Below are positions 60,608 through 64,000 of a stretch of 64,000 nucleotides of DNA, one piece after another. A program made the translations under genes and the position numbers. Origin of the DNA: Hydractinia symbiolongicarpus (lineage: Eukaryota; Cnidaria; Hydrozoa; Anthoathecata; Hydractiniidae). The DNA is taken from the NCBI RefSeq assembly GCF_029227915.1, contig NC_079883.1, positions 25,234,001-25,298,000 of the forward strand, in the 5' to 3' direction. The notes beneath the pieces are model-generated. The model was given only the letters and a program-made list of their open reading frames with translations, had not been told where the DNA came from and ran no database searches. Positions within the stretch are counted from its first letter, which is position 1. Every line of letters starts with the position of its first letter.

Positions 60608-63421
60608 ATGGCTGTTAATAGAACGACTTCGAAATCTTTGTTTGTCAACACAAACTTCTCTAACAAAGAAAACGAACCATCCACTATGTTACTTCTATTA
60701 AATGCTGTATCGGAAGCTAAAAACAAAAATATTAAAAAAGCCAACGTCGAATTCAATCAGAGTTTCTTGGAAACGAAAGAGAAAGAAGAATTATTTTTAT
60801 CCAAAGTATTGGAGCTTGAATATCAAGATTTAGAAGCGTTATTTTTATGCATCTGTGGTTCAGAGAAAAATAGGCGCTCATCGAAACAGCAAGAAAAGCG
60901 AGGTAGTTTAAAAAAATCTTCTGTTGGGGATTTAAGTTTTTCCAACAACGCTTACGAAAATGAGTTGAAGTTAAATTTACAAAATGGTTCCCTTGGACGT
61001 AAACGAAGTCAAGTGAGTTTAAATGAAGAAAGTATACAAGGAAAAAACTGTTTACGGAAAGCGTATTATTTACGTCGCGAGATTATGAAGGTGGACTTTG
61101 AAGAAGATAGCATTCGTACAATGATTAGTATACATTTGAAAGCTGAAAATTACTACCCTTGTGTCGTACTTTTAACAGACATACTCAGTAAATCATTTTT
61201 CGAATCTATTTTAATAAGTCTTGACGATTCAGAGAAGTTTAAAATGGGACAGATTTGTGTGTTTGTCGTTACAAATGTTCTTCAAAACAAAAGCTCCCCT
61301 TCAAGTACTGACTTTGAAACAGCTAGTGAGCATGCGCAACTCGCTTGTAAGTTAATGCCAAATGAAGAAAAACCGTTTGAGTTGTTATGTAAATTATACA
61401 GAAAAGCAAATGAGACTTCAAAGGCTTTAGCTATAGCTAAAACATTTCTAGAAGAAGTGAATAAAAGTGCTGAAGAAATTATTATTCAGAAAGTATTTTG
61501 CTTAATTGATAATGCCGATTGTGTTAAAGCTTTGCATTTAATTGAAAGCACGCTCTCTGAATGCGAAATCAGAAATTTAAAAGAATTCACCATTTTAAAG
61601 GGTTTTTTGTCCTTTCTATCTGAAGATCCAGCAAAGGGCATGGATATTTTTCGTACGTATAAAGTGGACGAACACAGAACGACTATAGTGAACATTCTAG
61701 AACAATTTCATAACCACGACCTCCGCTTTATTCTTCACGAAGCCCAGACATGGTTTCAGCAACTTTTGAATGATTTCAAAGAAATTGATAGTGACGATAT
61801 GAAAAGTGATGTTTATGAAGCCAAGCGAATGCTAATGCTTGTCAGCTACTTACTTTCATATAAAAATCCTGGCCAACTTTCACTCGCCAACTTACACGTG
61901 GATTGCCTTGTCTTATGCGGAGAATATGAGCTGGCTCAAGCTTTTCTTGTTAAGCTAGTAAAAGACTACCCAGGGGAAAGACTACCCATGGTTTACTTAG
62001 CGAATTTGAGGTTAAAATTAGGCGCTTACGTAGCTGCAACGGAGGATTTTCGCACGTTGTACATGATGTGGGGAATGCAAGGCTTACTTGATGATCTCTC
62101 CAATCTACCTATTGAAGATCGAAAAGAAATCGCCCGCGTACATCGCCTTCATGGCTTTCGTTTTTTTAACCGAACTGAAGGGTTCCACGAAGCGGCAGAA
62201 TGCTTCTCGGTTGCTATCTCAGCGATTGGACTATCGGCAACTGGTTTGTTTTTATCACGTGGTTTTTGCTACATTCACATGAATGAATATAGCAAAGCTA
62301 TAGACGATTTCAATAAATGTTTAAATGCAGACGATTCTATTGCAGCGGCTTTGTGTGCACGTGCTGTATTATATGCAGTCACTACACACGTAGAGGAAGC
62401 CATATTGGATTTCCAGAAAGCATTCTCCATCGACGCCAGCGCATGTCTGCTATGCTTGACAAAACTTCCAATGGAACATGCGTTGACTTTCGGACAGTTG
62501 ATTATACAATACATCAAACAGGAACTCGAGGAGACTACCAAACACAAAAAAACTCATCACCATCTTAATGATATTCATTCAATGGAAAATATTTCACATC
62601 ATATTTTTAACATCGAAACAGTAAAGTACAGTGAATTCCTTTGTAAAGTCTTCCCAAACAACACAGACTACGTGTCGACCTATATTGAAGCGTTATATGT
62701 GGCGAACGAGTCATCCGCGGCTCATTACGAAACAAACAGCGCCTTAAATACGTTCCCGGGTAACCCCCTGTTTGTGGCCTGGAAAGGTGTCTTTTTAACG
62801 CAACAAAGAAAATTTGACGATGCTACTACGTACTTAAAAGACGTGAAAACCAACGCAGAGGAAGTGTTGCATATTTTATCCTATTTAGATCAGAAAATGA
62901 AGAAAAATATTTTTGATAAAGTAACAAGCAAAGCACGAACTCTAGCCGACATTCAAAAGCACGGTGAGGCCTTAGCGTATTACAACATCGCGTCTATGCT
63001 ATATACAAAAGATGTAGCTTCGATTCGAGGTAGAATGGAATGTCATTATAAAATAGGCGAGACAAAGAAATGGTTGCGCGACTTGGGCAAGGTGATTAAC
63101 TTGCAACCTACTGCTGAAGATATATGTTTACGAGCTCAGTATTATCGTTCACAAGGTGAGGACTTAAAAGCATGCGAGGATTACATTGCAGCCCTCACCG
63201 TAGAAGAAGAGAAAACAATTGAAATTGTGACAATCAACTCGAATGGCGATGAAATTGTCGAGTTGTTTTATTCGTGCGCGTGGTGCATGATTGAAATGGA
63301 TAAACACGCAGAGGTTTTGCGGTTGTGCAATGCCGGGTTGAAATTTGATCCTTACCATAAGAATTTGAAACAACTGAGAGATAAAACGAGATCGAATGTC
63401 AGCAAATGTGTCATACAATAG
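60608..63421 (+). CDS. Tetratricopeptide repeat protein, TTC34-like, intronless
   Basis: A single 937-residue frame starts at an ATG in good context (TTAAAAATGG), with no earlier in-frame ATG close by. The N-terminus (1-120) is charged and low in TPR signal, with a basic patch (RRSSKQQEKRGSLKKS). Degenerate TPR helices start around residue 240 (HAQLACKLMPNEEKPFELLC). Clearer units are at about 425-488 (YELAQAFLVKLVKDYPGE), 514-611 (EAAECFSVAI, KAIDDFNKCLNADDS, EAILDFQKAFSIDAS) and 717-925 (ALAYYNIASMLY, KACEDYIAALTVEEE, AEVLRLCNAGLKFDP). TPRs form protein-binding solenoids, and no catalytic domain is seen. The overall layout is most like TTC34, but this naming rests on memory. Codons are visibly richer in G and C than the flanking DNA. 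Lack of introns contrasts with XRCC3 and APC1. Confidence 0.9.
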   Translation: MAVNRTTSKSLFVNTNFSNKENEPSTMLLLLNAVSEAKNKNIKKANVEFNQSFLETKEKEELFLSKVLELEYQDLEALFLCICGSEKNRRSSKQQEKRGSLKKSSVGDLSFSNNAYENELKLNLQNGSLGRKRSQVSLNEESIQGKNCLRKAYYLRREIMKVDFEEDSIRTMISIHLKAENYYPCVVLLTDILSKSFFESILISLDDSEKFKMGQICVFVVTNVLQNKSSPSSTDFETASEHAQLACKLMPNEEKPFELLCKLYRKANETSKALAIAKTFLEEVNKSAEEIIIQKVFCLIDNADCVKALHLIESTLSECEIRNLKEFTILKGFLSFLSEDPAKGMDIFRTYKVDEHRTTIVNILEQFHNHDLRFILHEAQTWFQQLLNDFKEIDSDDMKSDVYEAKRMLMLVSYLLSYKNPGQLSLANLHVDCLVLCGEYELAQAFLVKLVKDYPGERLPMVYLANLRLKLGAYVAATEDFRTLYMMWGMQGLLDDLSNLPIEDRKEIARVHRLHGFRFFNRTEGFHEAAECFSVAISAIGLSATGLFLSRGFCYIHMNEYSKAIDDFNKCLNADDSIAAALCARAVLYAVTTHVEEAILDFQKAFSIDASACLLCLTKLPMEHALTFGQLIIQYIKQELEETTKHKKTHHHLNDIHSMENISHHIFNIETVKYSEFLCKVFPNNTDYVSTYIEALYVANESSAAHYETNSALNTFPGNPLFVAWKGVFLTQQRKFDDATTYLKDVKTNAEEVLHILSYLDQKMKKNIFDKVTSKARTLADIQKHGEALAYYNIASMLYTKDVASIRGRMECHYKIGETKKWLRDLGKVINLQPTAEDICLRAQYYRSQGEDLKACEDYIAALTVEEEKTIEIVTINSNGDEIVELFYSCAWCMIEMDKHAEVLRLCNAGLKFDPYHKNLKQLRDKTRSNVSKCVIQ

Positions 63422-63474
63422 CAGGACGTTTAGTCACGTGACGTCGTGTTGAGTACACGTGTCATTTCACACCC

Positions 63475-63480
63475 AATAAA
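63475..63480 (+). terminator. Polyadenylation signal of the TPR gene
   Basis: AATAAA starts 54 bp after the stop codon, followed by T/G-rich sequence (TCTCGTGTGTTGCGGGTGTTTG), typical of a cleavage site context. Confidence 0.75.
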
Positions 63481-64000
63481 ATCAAATTATGTATGATAAT
63501 TAAAATCTCGTGTGTTGCGGGTGTTTGTAGTATATTTATTTACATATTTTTATTTTTTGTATTGTCTATCCATTTTTCTAAAAACTGATCTAGAAATTTT
63601 CTTTGTTGTCTTTTTCTAGCTAATATTTACATTATGAATTTTTTTTAAACTGTTACGGTTGGACTACACGATCGTGCTGGTTTCTAAAGCCCCCCGTCCT
63701 ATGTATGTAACAGTTAAATAACAAGGATGAAAAAAGCTACCCCAGTTTCATGTAGTGTTAACATCTCATTCCTCCTAAAATGTCAAAATGTGCTAATAAC
63801 ATGTTTTCATATTGGTTCTGTGGTTGCTGTGGAAACAAGATATTTTTTGTTTTTTTATGATCATCCTCATGTTTTCTTTATTTTACTCTTTTCTTAGAAT
63901 TTCTTTTTATATATAATTTTATAATTGTTTATAGCCTGTGAATTTGTACAAAGAAATATTTTTTAACAGAATTAACTTTTATATAGCAACCTCAGACTAT
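63481..64000. other. No gene recognised to the end of window
   Basis: A+T-rich sequence with no exon, repeat or RNA gene that I can support. Confidence 0.4.

Noticed and set aside
1-64000. CRISPR array, operons or prokaryotic features
   Set aside because: Spliced genes, polyadenylation signals and eukaryotic transposons show nuclear animal DNA. The tandem repeats lack unique equal-length spacers.

Overview
The window is a strongly A+T-rich, intron-dense metazoan contig. Two deeply conserved single-copy genes with many short exons, a large TPR gene, and a dense population of decayed transposons point to a cnidarian, most likely hydrozoan-like, genome. That assignment is an inference from texture and content. 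No ribosomal, mitochondrial or other diagnostic marker is present.

Layout. (1) About 1-13,000 is a transposon graveyard: two relatives of one hAT-like family with a BED finger and acidic tail (414-2058 and 2966-5420, both minus), a third hAT dimerisation-domain fragment (6957-7172), opposed integrase-like and copia-type gag fragments (7197-7815 minus; 7827-8208 plus), a tandem pair of Helitron-like non-autonomous elements (8203-9541), a pogo/Tigger-like transposase (about 9890-11520, minus), and a tyrosine-recombinase fragment of DIRS type (12028-12890, plus). A complete tRNA-derived SINE is nested inside one hAT copy with a clear target duplication. (2) About 13,000-16,970 has no recognised gene but holds MITE-like inverted repeats, a perfect 32-bp-arm hairpin and a 53-bp tandem repeat. 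(3) 16,975-20,750 (+) is XRCC3, a RAD51 paralogue, with seven phase-consistent exons and the first exon not located. (4) 21,847-55,027 (+) is ANAPC1 (APC1, the scaffold of the anaphase-promoting complex), with more than 50 short exons. Its introns carry a LINE 3' end, a palindromic MITE, a 12-bp minisatellite of about 75 units, a 58-bp minisatellite, microsatellites and a second, truncated SINE. (5) 55,028-60,607 is a long non-coding interval with several palindromes. (6) 60,608-63,421 (+) is an intronless 937-residue TPR protein, probably TTC34-like, with a polyadenylation signal 54 bp after its stop.

The host genes do not form a pathway. XRCC3 acts in homologous recombination and APC1 in mitotic ubiquitylation, and their adjacency is only positional. 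The most interesting material is the nested and internally deleted transposon structure, a Helitron-like family rich in TGACGTCA sites, an APC1 exon that keeps the CDK-regulated autoinhibitory loop, and several points where the APC1 gene model needs transcript data.
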